Assembly: GCA_019633425.1 (NCBI GenBank)
Contig: WSUB01000070.1
Location: 124,001-188,000, forward strand
Direction of reading: 5' to 3'
Source of the DNA: Tulasnella sp. 424
Lineage: Eukaryota > Basidiomycota > Agaricomycetes > Cantharellales > Tulasnellaceae
Length of the DNA stretch: 64,000 nucleotides
In this document: positions 44,613-56,158 of the stretch, piece by piece
Layout: each line of letters begins with the position of its first letter
Numbering within the stretch: position 1 is the first letter of the stretch
Notes under the pieces: generated by a model
The model's input: only the letters and a program-made list of their open reading frames with translations
The model's database searches: none
What the model was told of the DNA's origin: nothing
Position numbers and translations under genes: made by a program

Positions 44613-45480
44613 GTGGTGGAATATGTTTCTCAATGCTTCGTGGTTCGGGAAGGCGTAGAGTGGCGGGTATTCGGGCTTTTCGTTCCTGAACAGTAGGAAA
44701 CCTTTGGGTTCAATTTTAAGATTATTCGCGCCCCTGGCTCAACTCTGGATCACGGACCATATTAAGCCAGACGGAAGCGTCATGTATGCTTCCAAAAGGC
44801 GTTTGGCCCCAGCTTGGGGTGCGTTCGAATAGGCTCAGAACGACCCTATTCGGCTTCGCGCTCGGTGCGCTCTCCGACTCGCTCCCTTCAGCTTCTGTAA
44901 CAGTTTCATCTCCATGGAGAAATCTGACGGTCACTAAATCAGGAAATGCGCCGTAGTCTAACTCGACAATTAGCGCTTTAAATGCTCAAAAGTCCTGACC
45001 TTTCCTCCAATCTCGTTGAGGCCCTCTGACGTAGGGCGCTCAAAGAAGATCCAGCCTGACCAGAATCTTCCTGGCTACCTTCGTATTGACGACCCATCGA
45101 GCTCGAGCAGTTTCTGAATAGGACGTACAGTGACGATGATACTGCGAGTGCTGGGTGCTCTTTGAGACATAGTCCACTGGCTGAGACGCGTCGGCGGCGA
45201 ACCTCGGTGACCTTGGCGCACATTTGGCTGCAGACCGACCACCATTCCCTGATTCCTCTCGGAGATCGCTCGAAGCTTAAATCCTGCGCAGCATTCGATA
45301 CGGTCAGAGTATCATGCTTATCCTTGAAGGGAACGGCCGGCTCCTAAACCGAGACAATTTGGGCGCTTCTGCAACAGTTCAGATCTTACCCAAATAAAAA
45401 GAGATTCTGCAAAGACCTCACACGGGTGTATCTAATGGTGATGAAAAGCCCTTGCGATTTTCAATCTCGTATGTATAGCA
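44613..45480. repeat. array spacer, beta type, copy 4 (right of gap)
   Basis: Continues the beta-type flank of copy 7; similar to the right parts of 29560-30640, 35790-36840 and 41400-42480. No gene. Confidence 0.6.
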
Positions 45481-45814
45481 CAGTCATTGGTCGAGTGAGC
45501 TGGCTCAGCATTCCGAGGGCCCGGGCCGCTGTGTGTGTTCGTGTTGTTCCACGCTCGTGTTGACCTGCACCTCGGGTCTATACTTCAAACAAGCCTTATT
45601 CCTCTCAATCTCATAGCTTAACTAATTGGCCACAATGGCCTCCAAACCGGCGCAGAAGAGGGTAAGTATCGTCTAGCACTCTCCAGCTTAGCACCGCCAC
45701 CAACTGGGGATTTCTTCATTACGAACCGTGAATCCGTCTGCCATGTTCCACCTGGCCTCACCCATGTCCAAGCCGTAGCTGTCAAAAGAGTACATTAACA
45801 TGCATGGCGCGCGT

Positions 45815-46015
45815 AAATAGCTCCGCCACAAAGGCATGTGTTGTGAGGACCGTGAAAGGAATAATCAATGAAAGGGTTGGATTAGACAATTGGAACCATA
45901 TTTCCCGAGCATGAATTTCAGTGAGTGGGACAACAACTTTGGCTTCCGAGGTAGCTAGAAAGAGAGGAGTCGAAACTGCGAGTCCCAGCCTTGCGCTCGA
46001 TAACACTGTGGACAT
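45815..46015 (-). pseudogene. 5' fragment of the orphan membrane protein gene, copy 3
   Basis: Keeps the ATG (46015) and signal peptide (LGLAV..., VVVPLTE) and the CGGAGCTATT block of exon 2, but the exon 1 donor site is lost and exons beyond are missing. A read-through open frame of 77 codons reaches 45782 and is probably meaningless. Confidence 0.65.
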
Positions 46016-46357
46016 AGTCCTTTGAGGGTGAAATTGTTAGATAAGAGACGAGAGGAGCGGGAACGTAGTGACAGTTGGATGTTGATTTCAAACGAGTGCT
46101 TTTGGGTGTCGTCGACTGGGTGCTCCAAGACCACCTTCGATAGTGCCACGACAGGCCGCCGGTTCCACCCAACCCCCCGCACGAGAACCAAGATTAATAA
46201 TCTTCTACGGAGAATTTGCATTCCAGGCGTGCGACTGGCCTACATCAATGATTACATATACAGTAGCCCAAGGCCACGACGAACCCGAGCTCCGGCGTCA
46301 AGACTTGTGTGCAAGGAGAGCGAAAGAATTGAGTGATGATGCATAGGCGTTATTGGT

Positions 46358-47350
46358 TCAACTGTGAGATCGCTCTACCATCCGAGGTTGTCCAGCCTCT
46401 ATCCTCTGTTCCTCTCCAGCAATCCCAATAGCAGACCCGGATGCACCCGCCATTGAAGGGGAATCTCCTAAGAGGTCTTTGCGAGTGTCTCCTGGCTTCT
46501 TGGAAATGAATCGCTTTCGAAGTTCAGGCTTGTACAAGAATATCCCAGCGACGATGATAGCGGCCAGGAATACAACTCCACCAACCACTCCTGCGATAAT
46601 AGCACCGGTATGATTTTTCATGGGTTTTGACCGCTGAGAGACCGCAGTGTACGTCGGGAGATCTGCGATTGGATCTGGGTAGTATCTGTCATATACGCAG
46701 ATGAAATGGAAGTAAGTCGAACGAGATTTTTCCTCCACGTCTAGATCAAGCACAACAGGTAGAACGCACTGAAGACCACCGATCACTACTCCGTTGCCTT
46801 TATCCGTGACATCACCGCTGTTCTGGATAATTACAGTGTGCCAACCCAGGATCAGTTGTTTTTGAAACGGGTCACTCCATCTCTCATTTAGTAGTATTGT
46901 TCGACTACAGTTTGTAGACGAATCACTGGAGGTCCGGGGTAGACCCGTGTAAATCGAGTTGTCTTCTGGCAACACGGTGATGTTTCTCTCATCTGGGTGT
47001 CCATCAAGGATACCGTCAACCTCAAAGTCGGAACCTTGTAAATTTTGATTATTTTGTTATTTTCGGTAGTAGGGAAACTTGCCCGTAAAACTCCACGTGA
47101 TACTGTCGCCGATGTCTGGAAGGTAAATAGCTCCGCCGCACAAGGATGCGTTGTAGTGACTAGGAAAGAGACCAATCAGTGAAACGTAGCATTAGAAAAC
47201 CGGAACCGTATCTGCTCACGCGTTTCCCGAAAACGAAATGCTCGAATCAGTGAGAGGGACAGCAACTTGGGCTTTCAAGGTCGTTACGAAGAGAAGAGTC
47301 GAAACTGCGAGTCCCAGCCTCGCGCGCGAAAACAGTGTGGATAAAGTCAT
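46358..47350 (-). CDS. orphan single-pass membrane protein, member 1 (294 aa)
   Basis: Exons, 5' to 3': 47350-47220, 47159-47083, 47034-46358. N-terminal signal peptide followed by VAVPLTD; an ectodomain with several N-glycosylation sites (NxS/T) and Cys residues; a membrane helix near 215-237 (AGVVGGVVFLAAIIVAGIF) followed by basic residues; and a cytosolic tail of about 55 residues. It is a type I membrane topology. The 77 bp second exon has the same length and phase in members 2 and 3. Intron 2 uses a GC donor (GGCAAGT) and is only 48 bp. No known domain recognised. The gene's 5' end and upstream flank were copied three times into the xylanase array. Confidence 0.8.
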
Positions 47351-47788
47351 GAGGGAGAGAGAGAAAATATTTAGACAAGAAACGAGAGGTGAGGGAGCGT
47401 AGTGCCAGTTGGATGGTGTTGGCAAAAGAGTGCTTGGCGCGTCGTCGATGGGATGCTCCGGAACCACCTTTCGAGCTTCTATAGTTGCCACAACGACGAG
47501 AACATGGGTCGCCGGCTTCACCCAGGCCCCCTCACACACACACAGAAACTGAGATTAAATCATCTTTGCGTAGAGCTTTGATCTGCGTGCGTGCGACTAC
47601 CCTACAAAGAAACGCTTGCAAGCGGGGTGAGGCTACGTAGAAACCGAGCTTTGGTGTCAAGAGGTCACTCTGCGCGCGAAGAGAGCGAAATATTGGTAGG
47701 CCCTAGAGGTTATTGATCCACCAGCGAGGGCCGGATACGCAATAACTTCGAAGGGTGTAGCCCTGGCAACGTTTTTTTGTCGTGAACG
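47351..47788. other. upstream flank of member 1 and 3' flank of the GGQ gene
   Basis: The part to about 47700 is the parent-like version of the gamma spacer part 2. It contains a short CA run near 47535-47545. No gene. Confidence 0.5.
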
Positions 47789-48614
47789 TCAGTCAAAACG
47801 ATCGAATCCCCCTCGCCTTCCTTGCTTGACCGCACTTCGACCCTGCTTCTCCCTTTTCAACCGATTGGAATGCGCTTTTTGAAGGTCCTTAACACGTTGC
47901 TGTTGCTCAGCGGTTGGATCGTTCGTGATTTCGGCGGACGAGGCGTCAAGAATCAGGGTGTGCAGCTGGGGGATAAGGTACCATGAGTTTAGATCGGCGT
48001 CCACCAACACTTCGATAATCATACCTTCCGCAAACAGTCTTCGACATTTTCAGCTTGAGTTCGATGGCGAGTAGACGAGATCAGCAGAGAATCGTCCGCC
48101 TTCACGTATGCTGGCTGTGGCGAAAGTTGAAAGGCAAAGGATTGTTAGGTAGATTTCGGGAGCCAAAGCAAGCGAACTGACCGATTTTCTTAACGTACTC
48201 CTCGCCCAAGGAGGGATCCATCTCTTGGATCCGATGTCGCAGCGAAGGATGCTCTTGGTGTTCACTTTATTCACGTTCTGGAAGCGAGCCAGAACTGGGA
48301 CATTAAGCTTCGGGGTTCACCCTGGCACCTAGTCAAGGTTACGGTGCAGCACTCACCTGCCCGCCTGGCCCAGAGCTTCTCGCAAAACTCAGCGAATCCA
48401 CGTCGCTTCTTTGCAACTTCGCTTTTCTGAAAGCATCGATCCATTCCCTTGCGGCTTTTTTGCCTTCCTTGTCATTCGTAACATCTGTCACTTGCGGCGC
48501 CGGTGGGAGACCTACTGACGCGAAGTTTCTGTGTCCGAAAAGAAGAGCAGAGAGTCCCAAGCTCTTCCGGACGAGAGTGACGATTTGAGACGGTGGCCGG
48601 GAAACCAAAAACAT
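47789..48614 (-). CDS. mitochondrial GGQ-domain peptidyl-tRNA hydrolase (ICT1/ArfB-like, 206 aa)
   Basis: Ribosome-rescue type class I release-factor domain that frees peptides from stalled mitochondrial ribosomes. Exons, 5' to 3': 48614-48357, 48277-48182, 48114-48025, 47965-47789. The GGQ motif is split by the first intron: SSGPGGQ ends exon 1 (residues 80-86) and NVNKVNTK opens exon 2. The domain continues with RTQAENVEDCL. The tail is basic (KREKQGRSAVKQGRRGG), as in the ribosome-binding tails of this family. The first 35 residues are rich in Arg/Ser/Leu without acids, a likely mitochondrial presequence. The start is 59 bp from the oppositely oriented start of the D-serine dehydratase gene. 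Confidence 0.88.
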
Positions 48615-48673
48615 TCCAAGATCCGAGGTCGCCGCTTTGGTTGTGTTTGGTTCCGTTCTCAGACAAACCCAAC
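48615..48673. promoter_or_regulatory. shared divergent promoter region, 59 bp
   Basis: The whole space between two divergent start codons (48614 minus, 48674 plus). No TATA box. Transcription start sites must lie inside the opposite gene or at its very 5' end. Confidence 0.6.
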
Positions 48674-50265
48674 ATGGACGCCACCGCCAAACTCGCCACC
48701 TTACCATCGAAACAGACTCTCGTCGATGCATTCGTCGGAAAGAAAATATCCTCACTCAGGACACCCGCTTTCGTGGTCAATAGATCAATTGTAAAGAAAA
48801 ACTGTACAGAGATGCAAGAGAATGCAAGCAAATGGGGCGCTCGGTTCCGTGCTCACATCAAAACGCACAAGGTGCGTCGTTGGAGGCCTAGGATTTTTGC
48901 AAATATAATATTAAACTGACATGATTGTACTCTTATTTTATTTTGCTCGAACGTAGACAGCCGAGGGCGTCCGGTATCAACTGGCAGCACCTGACTCGGA
49001 TCGAGCTATCGTTGTCTCCACGCTGATGGAGGCGTGGCAGGTGCTCCAGGCCAACTTGGTGAAAGACGGAATCGTCAAGGATGTGAGCGAGAATCTCCGT
49101 GCTCGATCTCTTGCAGAACGCCTCGTCTTGTAACCACCAATTCTTGGTCTCCCAGATTCTATATGGTCTTCCGGCACCAGTGAATAAACTTCCAGAGTTA
49201 TCGAACCTCAAAAGGGAGCTTGAAAATTCCGGCAGCTCTCTTCGATTACTCGTCGATCATCCGGAGCAAATTTCGAGAATTCAATCGTTCGCCAAAGACG
49301 AGAAAACATCGAACCCCTGGAGTGTCTACGTAAAGGTTGACCCTGGCTACAAGTGCGTTGCGTTCATTTAAACCCAAAATCTTGCTGTAAATTAATGCCT
49401 TTCTTTTTGGGGCTGCAGACGAGCAGGAGTCATACCTGGGTCGTCACAATTCCTCGATCTTTTGCAACGCATCCAAGATGCATCTTCCGTTGTCGAACTC
49501 CACGGCTTCTACTGCCACGCTGGAAACTCTTACGGATCTAAATCGCTGGCCGATGCTTCATCCTTTCTCTCGGACGAGATAAAGACCGTCAGCGAAGCCG
49601 CACAGATTGCCGCCTCTCGTTTCAACGCTGGCAACGACCGCAAACCATTCGTCCTATCAGTGGGGTCAACACCTACAGCACACGTTCCTTCAGGCTCCTC
49701 CGAGTCTGAGAAAGCCCTCGCCGAGCTCCGTTCCTCCTTGGGCAACAACTTCCTCGAACTTCATGCTGGGAACTACGTCTTCCACGACCTCCAGCAACTC
49801 GCCACCTCTCTCATTTCTCCTTCCTCGATCGCCTTCCGGGTCCTCGCAACCGTAATCAGCATCTACCCTGGTCGAGGAACCCATGGAGAAGACGAAGCTT
49901 TGGTTGATGTCGGTGGTATCGGTTTGAGCAAAGACACCGGACCAATGGAAGGGTACGGCAAAGTAGTGGCGATATTCCCTCCTGACGGGGAGCAGGTTAC
50001 CCGCACATTCTCTGAGAGTAGTTGGCTGCTTGATATGGACTGCGGTTGGACCCTTGCGCGGATTTCGCAAGAGCATGGGATTCTTCGACGGGACTCGGCT
50101 GGAAGTGCCGAGCTGAAGGTCGGGTCGGTTGTAGGGATCATTGGGCAACACGCCTGTCTGATCGCTGCGAACCATCCGTGGTACTACGTTGTTGACTCGG
50201 ATGTGCAAGGGTATGCCAAGGATGAAGAGATTGTAGACGTTTGGGTACCCTGGAAGGGTTGGTGA
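48674..50265 (+). CDS. DSD1: D-serine dehydratase, DSD1 type (455 aa)
   Basis: PLP- and zinc-dependent enzyme of fold type III turning D-serine into pyruvate and ammonia. Exons 48674-48871, 48957-49082, 49156-49352, 49419-50265. The PLP-lysine segment AHIKTHK is at 60-66; the N-terminal alanine-racemase-like barrel is complete; the C-terminal metal site is QHAC with His418 and Cys420. The C-terminus VDVWVPWKGW fits DSD1. A related D-threonine aldolase would be the alternative, but the HxC metal pair and length favour D-serine dehydratase. The frame is open upstream to 48593 without an ATG, which supports the chosen start. Confidence 0.9.
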
Positions 50266-51661
50266 GTGGCAGGCTAAGATGGAGAAGTGCGAAATCTTGC
50301 CGTGAGTATTTGCGTCAAGCTGAGGCCGGATGCCGCGATGTATGTAACATAATTTGATCCGCATGTGAATTGGCTCTTAAGAAGGGTTCGAATTGAAATC
50401 ATCTCCTCTCCCATTTTTCTAACCAAGAGACACACTATCGGTCTCCTGATATTCAAGGCCTTCGCATCGGAGTTCTTTCGATTCATTCGGAGAAATTAGC
50501 CGAGGTGGCCGGGCGAGCAGAATTCCCTTTTCGCTGCCGCGCCAAGCACGCCAAGCGCAAGTCTTCCTTGTCCAAGGATGACGTCAAACGCTGGGTCGTA
50601 AATGTTCCTTTGACATATGTAAGAATCCTCTGGAACGAAACTTAACTTACCTTCATCGTTGCTCCACGATGAGGTGTCGGTGATTAATTCATCTGGCCAG
50701 GTGGGGGTTTCGTCAGCGCCGCCCAGGGGCCACCGCGAAAGAATCCACCATCATTCAACGAAATCACCAGGAGGCGCGCGAATACATTAATGTTTAGCTT
50801 AGCGATTTATAACCGGAGCCGCGCACCCATACTTTGAATATACCAGCGCTAGCAGTGAGGGAGCGTCAACTGAAAGGGGTGGAATAGTCATCGTTGGACT
50901 TTTGTAAGCCTCTTTTGTTGACCTTCCAAGAGACTGATAGCAGTCTTGATATCATCCACTGTGTTTTGTTCTAATCCTTTGTTCCGTCGTTTCCAGTCCG
51001 GGTCGTGGTCCGAACCCTAGCCGCGTAATTAATAGAAGGGCACCACCACGTAAACAACACTGCGATTGCTCTTGGTTTCGCTTTAGAGGGATTCGCCTTG
51101 CTCTCCTTGGGATACGCGTTAAGTCAAAGACTCAGGAACTCCAGACAGCCAAGAAGCCAGAAGAGGAACTAACAGGAATACAGAGCATCGAGAATAGATC
51201 TGGACTTCCTTCTTTCATAATATACCCCTTTGCTCCAGGGGACGATGGTACTGCGTTCGCAATACCGGAAGACTTAAACGACTGGGTCAAAATGACCTCC
51301 CGATCCACTCATCACTTCAGTAACGATTACTCCCGTCTGCCAGCCCAACTATGCATATCACTCGTGCACCTGGCCAATCACGGACCAAACTCGAAGATTT
51401 TATCACTCCATATAGTAGGCAACCATTTTAAATTTGGATTCCAACGGACAGCGGCACAGTTGGAGCTTTTTCTTTTGGTGGCAGTGTTTGCGGACCTTCT
51501 TCTGGTCCCCACGGCGACTGCGTCATACCCTTCGAAGCTCCCGTGAACAAATCAGCCTAGCCTTCCTCTCACTCAGACAGTGCGTCTATCTAAACCTTGC
51601 GAGATCTTGCTACCTCCTGAAGCGGTCTAAGTATCTGTATACCTCCCGATCAAACTCTCAA
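50266..51661. other. intergenic region
   Basis: No gene recognised on either strand; no tRNA cloverleaf found by eye. Possibly includes an unrecognised first exon (signal peptide) of the membrane protein gene starting at 51662. Confidence 0.4.
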
Positions 51662-52528
51662 ATGCTCGGTTTACCCTTTACCACCAAGGTCGACAGACAG
51701 GAAGACCCTCGTGTAGTAAACGTGTCTCTGTCGGATCCTGGTATTGCATTTCAACTCGAAGCGTAAGTCTAGCCGCATCCGCAGCCTTTCAGATGCATGC
51801 TCATTTACAGCTAGTCGTTATAATACTTCGGCCCGTGGCGGCACGATATCTCTCCCGCTATTTCAAAGTTGCATATCACTTCATTTTACAGGTCCGTACA
51901 TGTTGTCCCGTTTCTTAATGTAGTGATGGTACGCTGATGCCAGCTAACTCGGACTGCGCACTGTTTCTACTGTACCGCTAGGAAGCGACATCGAAATTGA
52001 CCTTGTACCATTACCGAACGAAGATAGTGGGCTTGCCTCAATCCTCCCCGACGCAGCTTATCTCTACACCAAGCCGAGATCCTCGGGACAATTGGATAGT
52101 AGTCCGGCTGTATCGAATTGTAGTCTGCGGGTGACAAGAAGATACAGTTTGCAGAGTGGATACCAACTCAAGCATGGAAACCATACATTGAATCTCTGCA
52201 ACACAAGAATGCCTGGAGAAAGTGGTGGTATTCTCGTGGCCGCAATCTCGTGAGCTAACTATTTCCCTACGACAGCCTCGGCCGTATTCCTCACGTGTCA
52301 GTTTTCAGGTACTATGTCGACCCCCTTTCGTCGTCCGTTCCAACATGGGTTCCTTGGTATGAGAAATCAACAACCAGCAAAGATACAATTGTGGCTGCTT
52401 CGTTCGGTGGTGTAGCAGGAGCAATCTTTATCTTTGTTCTGATCGCGGCGTTGTGCCGGAGATCCCTGCAGAAAACAGCCAATCGACGAGGAGCATCGTT
52501 AGGAATGATCAAACTTGGTTCTTCCTAA
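51662..52528 (+). CDS. orphan single-pass membrane protein, member 2 (about 221 aa, 5' end uncertain)
   Basis: Exons 51662-51762, 51815-51891, 51982-52249, 52309-52528. The family marks are present: VVNVSLSDPGIAF at the end of exon 1, a 77 bp second exon, GSDIEIDLVPLP at the start of exon 3, an intron before YYVDPL, then a membrane helix (about 170-192) and a short tail. No signal peptide follows the ATG used here, so the true start may be in another exon or the gene may be decaying. The conserved first Cys of exon 2 (LCGG in the others) is Arg here. Confidence 0.6.
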
Positions 52529-52931
52529 ACTTTATCAAATTAACGGTACGATTATTCACTGGTGTATGTCCTCGATGGTTTTGCACACTAGCTCGATATA
52601 TATTCGCTGCACTAAAGATATCTGATATGTACACCATGGGGTGCAATGCGACGAGGATTCAGTATAGCCGTTCATAAGAGCGCTAGCCTGGTGGCCCCCT
52701 TAACGTGTTTGCGGGGAATCTCGAATCCAGTCTAGGTAAATATTTATTTCAGGAGTCATATACATCCAAGAACGTGGGGCAGAACCCCCTCAGACGGGCA
52801 GTGGGCTGCACTCTCTTTGCTCGCATATTTGCGCGTAACTTTAGCGATGCATAAGTTCGAGTCAGTTGCTTGCGGTGGTGTCAGGCGGGGCTGACCGTCG
52901 TTGAACTCACCAGAACCTGCGACTCAAAGGC

Positions 52932-55409
52932 TCAAACAAGAGACGCCACAGCAGACTTGCATGCCAAAGAATCTGGCCTCTCCTTAGGATTCATATTCCA
53001 ACACTTTTGAAGGATAGGGAGCAAGCCATTCAAGGAGACTGGGACCGGCGTGGGCAGCGGAGTTCTGCCAGTTGCGATTGCGACAATAATTCTCGCATCC
53101 GTTCCCATTTTGCTATATGGAATTTCGTCGGCTATCATCTGCAGTCGGAGGAAACATTAAATCCTGTTGTGTCCGGAGAACCATGAAACTTTCATACTGG
53201 CCCTTGTACTTACCGTTAAAGCGAGGCAACCCCATCCCCATATATCACTTGACAATGGGACTCTACCATCTCCAAGAAGTAATTCTGGAGCGAGCCATCG
53301 AACGTGTCTGACGTGGCCGACTGAGGTTGTGAGCCCTGTACGAGTATCTTGAAGAAGCTTCGCAAGCGCGAAGTCGGACAAGACTGCTCGACCGTCATCG
53401 TCAACAAGTACGTTTCCCTGCAGATAACCAACGTTCGAATGATAAGAGGGACAAAACCCTTTTATTAGTTGGTTCTTTTGGCAGAGGAGAAATAAGCCTG
53501 GTCGCCTTATTGTAGACAGGGCAACCGAGACTGATATTGGATAAGGAGTACAGACGAACCGGTATCATATCACCGTGGACTATCGGTAGGGGGCCCGAGT
53601 GCAAGTAGTGCAACCCTTCCGAGACGTCTCTCAGCTATGGCAAGACACAAGCATCCTAGATTCAGACGACGTGGCTTCTTGTTGGCTATCATATGCATGG
53701 GCACTTACCAACTGCATTCGTCCGGCGATGCTCGGCCGCTCCCGAGCAATATAATCGCTCACGTTACCATTTTTCATCCATGGTGAGATAATGTAGCTCT
53801 CTTGGAAATCGTCGCTGAGGTAGTACCCCAGAAGCTCGGTGATGTTTCGATGCTGGCAGGTCGACAAGACCCCGATTTCTCGGGCTAGCCTCTGTTCATA
53901 AAATACCATCAGGGAACATAGACAAAGTTCGAGTGAGGATGAGAAACGCACATATGCCAATCGCAGGGGTGAAACATCCCAGTTCTCGGCCTTGAGGACC
54001 TTCGCTACCGCAATAGTGGTTGTACTAATGCCTTCTGATTCCAATTCTACTAAGTAGAGGGGCCCATATCTGCCGTCGGCCAGCCTGCGGGTGATGCGTA
54101 TCTTGTGTTTTGGAATATAGAAACGATGTAAACCGGCTAGAGCTTCGTTTAAGAAATCGCGGTCTAGGCTAAGGGTGCCCAAGGTTTCATCCTTGAAAGG
54201 TTCAGTTGAGACCTCTGAGACCTGCTGCCGAGTAAGACCGTCCACTACATCTATGCAGGCAAAGACGTCAGGCCTTTCATTCGGCTCAAAGGACCAGCAT
54301 TCCCGGAGCAACTCCAGGAGGGGGGTGGCAAGAGCTGGCGGTGGGGTAGGTTCGGGTGTTTTACGGTTCTGTAACGAGGCAATGACCATGAAGGTATTTT
54401 TCGCATCATGATATGGATGAAGACCGGTTATCATCTGTCACGGGTTCAGGTCAGTCAACCAGGGCCGACATGTCTTCTGACGAAACTCTTAATGCATACC
54501 TCCAGAACAAGGCACCCCCAGCTCCATATATCGCTCTTCACTGTCCTGGGAGACCCCATCAGAACCTCAAGACTGCACCAGTTTGTTGAGGCTTTTATGT
54601 CCCCACTCGTGGCGAGATTCGTTGCGGGTTCGTGCATCACTTCTGCAAGGCCAAAATCGCACAACACCCCCCTACGATTATCATTTATGAGTACGTTCAG
54701 CTATTCGGTTATGAAAAAGTTGTGCCAGGCGGCCGGACGCAGAAAAGGGGGGAGAACTGCGTTTCAACGAGTTTCTGGAGGAAGTTCTGACTGTCACTTA
54801 CGGCTTTCAGGTCACCATGCACAATCGGTTTCTCTAAAGTATGCAAATACTTTAATCCGCTGAGAGTGTCGCGTACCTATAGTTAGTTTCCCGAATAAAA
54901 TTCCGTTCAGTGCCGAACCTCAATGGTAGCCGGTTTAGTCCTACCAATTCGAGCCGGCCGGTGGCGTCTACCTCGTTCTTCGCCAAATACTCTCTTGCGT
55001 TACCATTCCTCATATACTCTGAGACAAGGTAGGCTGGCTTAAAGTCGTCTCCAAGATGATACCCAATAAACTTGAGAATGTTTTCGTGATGACACTTTGC
55101 CCACACTTTCATCTCGCGAGTAAGCCTCTTCGGGGTTGATACCCTTACGTTAGTTGGTCCACCCAAAACATCGTTTACGGTTGGACTCACATATGCAGCT
55201 CTCAATGGGATGATATTCCAGTTGTCTGACATAAGCTCCTTCACTACAACGGTCTCAGCTCCCAGCTGCGATCCCTCCGCGGGTAGCAACTCGGCAATCC
55301 TGACAATCCCAAATCCTCCGCGTCCAAGGGGCGGGTCTTGTACTTGAACTCTGTGTTCGGGGATGAAGAATTCCTCCAGCTCTTTTAGTTCTTTCTTCTG
55401 AGTAACCAT
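52932..55409 (-). CDS. tandem protein kinase (609 aa)
   Basis: Nine phase-0 exons, 5' to 3': 55409-55191, 55127-54945, 54876-54802, 54700-54500, 54434-53952, 53891-53709, 53634-53560, 53417-53214, 53138-52932. Domain 1 (about 20-300): glycine loop GRGGFGIV, VVVK lysine, HGDLKA 154-159, DFG 174-176; the APE motif is altered (SLEV). Exon 5 runs without break from the C-lobe of domain 1 into the N-lobe of domain 2. Domain 2 (about 335-609): weak glycine loop (DGRYGPLY), VAK lysine, HGDMIP 468-473 (Lys replaced by Ile), DFA 488-490 in place of DFG, but an intact APE. So domain 1 is probably active and domain 2 degenerate. Both domains show the 183 plus 75 bp exon pair. An upstream 5' exon is possible. 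Confidence 0.82.
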
Positions 55410-56158
55410 CGATAATGATCAGTCTTAGGCCAGGCGTACGGAGCCGACAGTCAGCAATGCGCACCACAACGGCCGTACTCAGGGGCACTCCATCGGGAGT
55501 AACGAACGTGGTGGTATATTCAGTCGTAACGGACTGCATAGCGCTAGCAAGCAACGGTGGATGGAGTAGAGGGACAAGACGCAATCAGTGATCCTATCGG
55601 TCCACGTGCATTGTCGTTCGATGCATTGCGCAGGATGTCGTGGAAGAGTTGAAGTTCTACTTCCAGCTACAACATCACGCCTCAAATTAGTGTTTCCCTG
55701 GGTGGTGGAAGCACTATTGCCTTCTACCTACCTACATACCTACCTTCTATTGACGTAGGCTCAGAAGTACTAAAACGTTGTGGTCGCGGCGAGCACCAAT
55801 GCCGTCACGTTTGAACTTGGACGGGACGGCGATAGGCGGGACACATCGCCGTCCACATTTCCCTTTCCTCTACCTGCCAATTTTTGAACTCCGAAAATAG
55901 CTTTCATCGAACTACGCTACGCTATCAAAGACGATTCCTTGGAAACCCGTCGATGTCTGACGGAGAAAACCATGCCGCATGGCGGTGCTGCACAATTCCC
56001 TCTTTTCCGAGGAACTCCCACCGAACCTGGGGCGTTTTACGCCCACTGGAAATCCATCACACACAAAGCCAAGAGTAACTCGGGAAACTAGAAATATGAT
56101 ATAAGAGGATGGTCCAAGATTGCCGATTTAGCATGCCGTTTCCCTGTCCCACCTCAAA
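55410..56158. other. divergent intergenic region
   Basis: Between the tandem-kinase start and membrane protein member 3; should hold both promoters. An open frame at 55479-55685 (minus) has no recognised content. A short CTAC/CTTC-type repeat (CTACCTAC) lies near 55723-55745. Confidence 0.4.

Noticed and set aside
46690..46760. Intron before the PDP segment in membrane protein member 1, as in members 2 and 3
   Set aside because: The frame is open through this point and no GT-AG pair restores the expected phase; the intron was probably lost or never present here.
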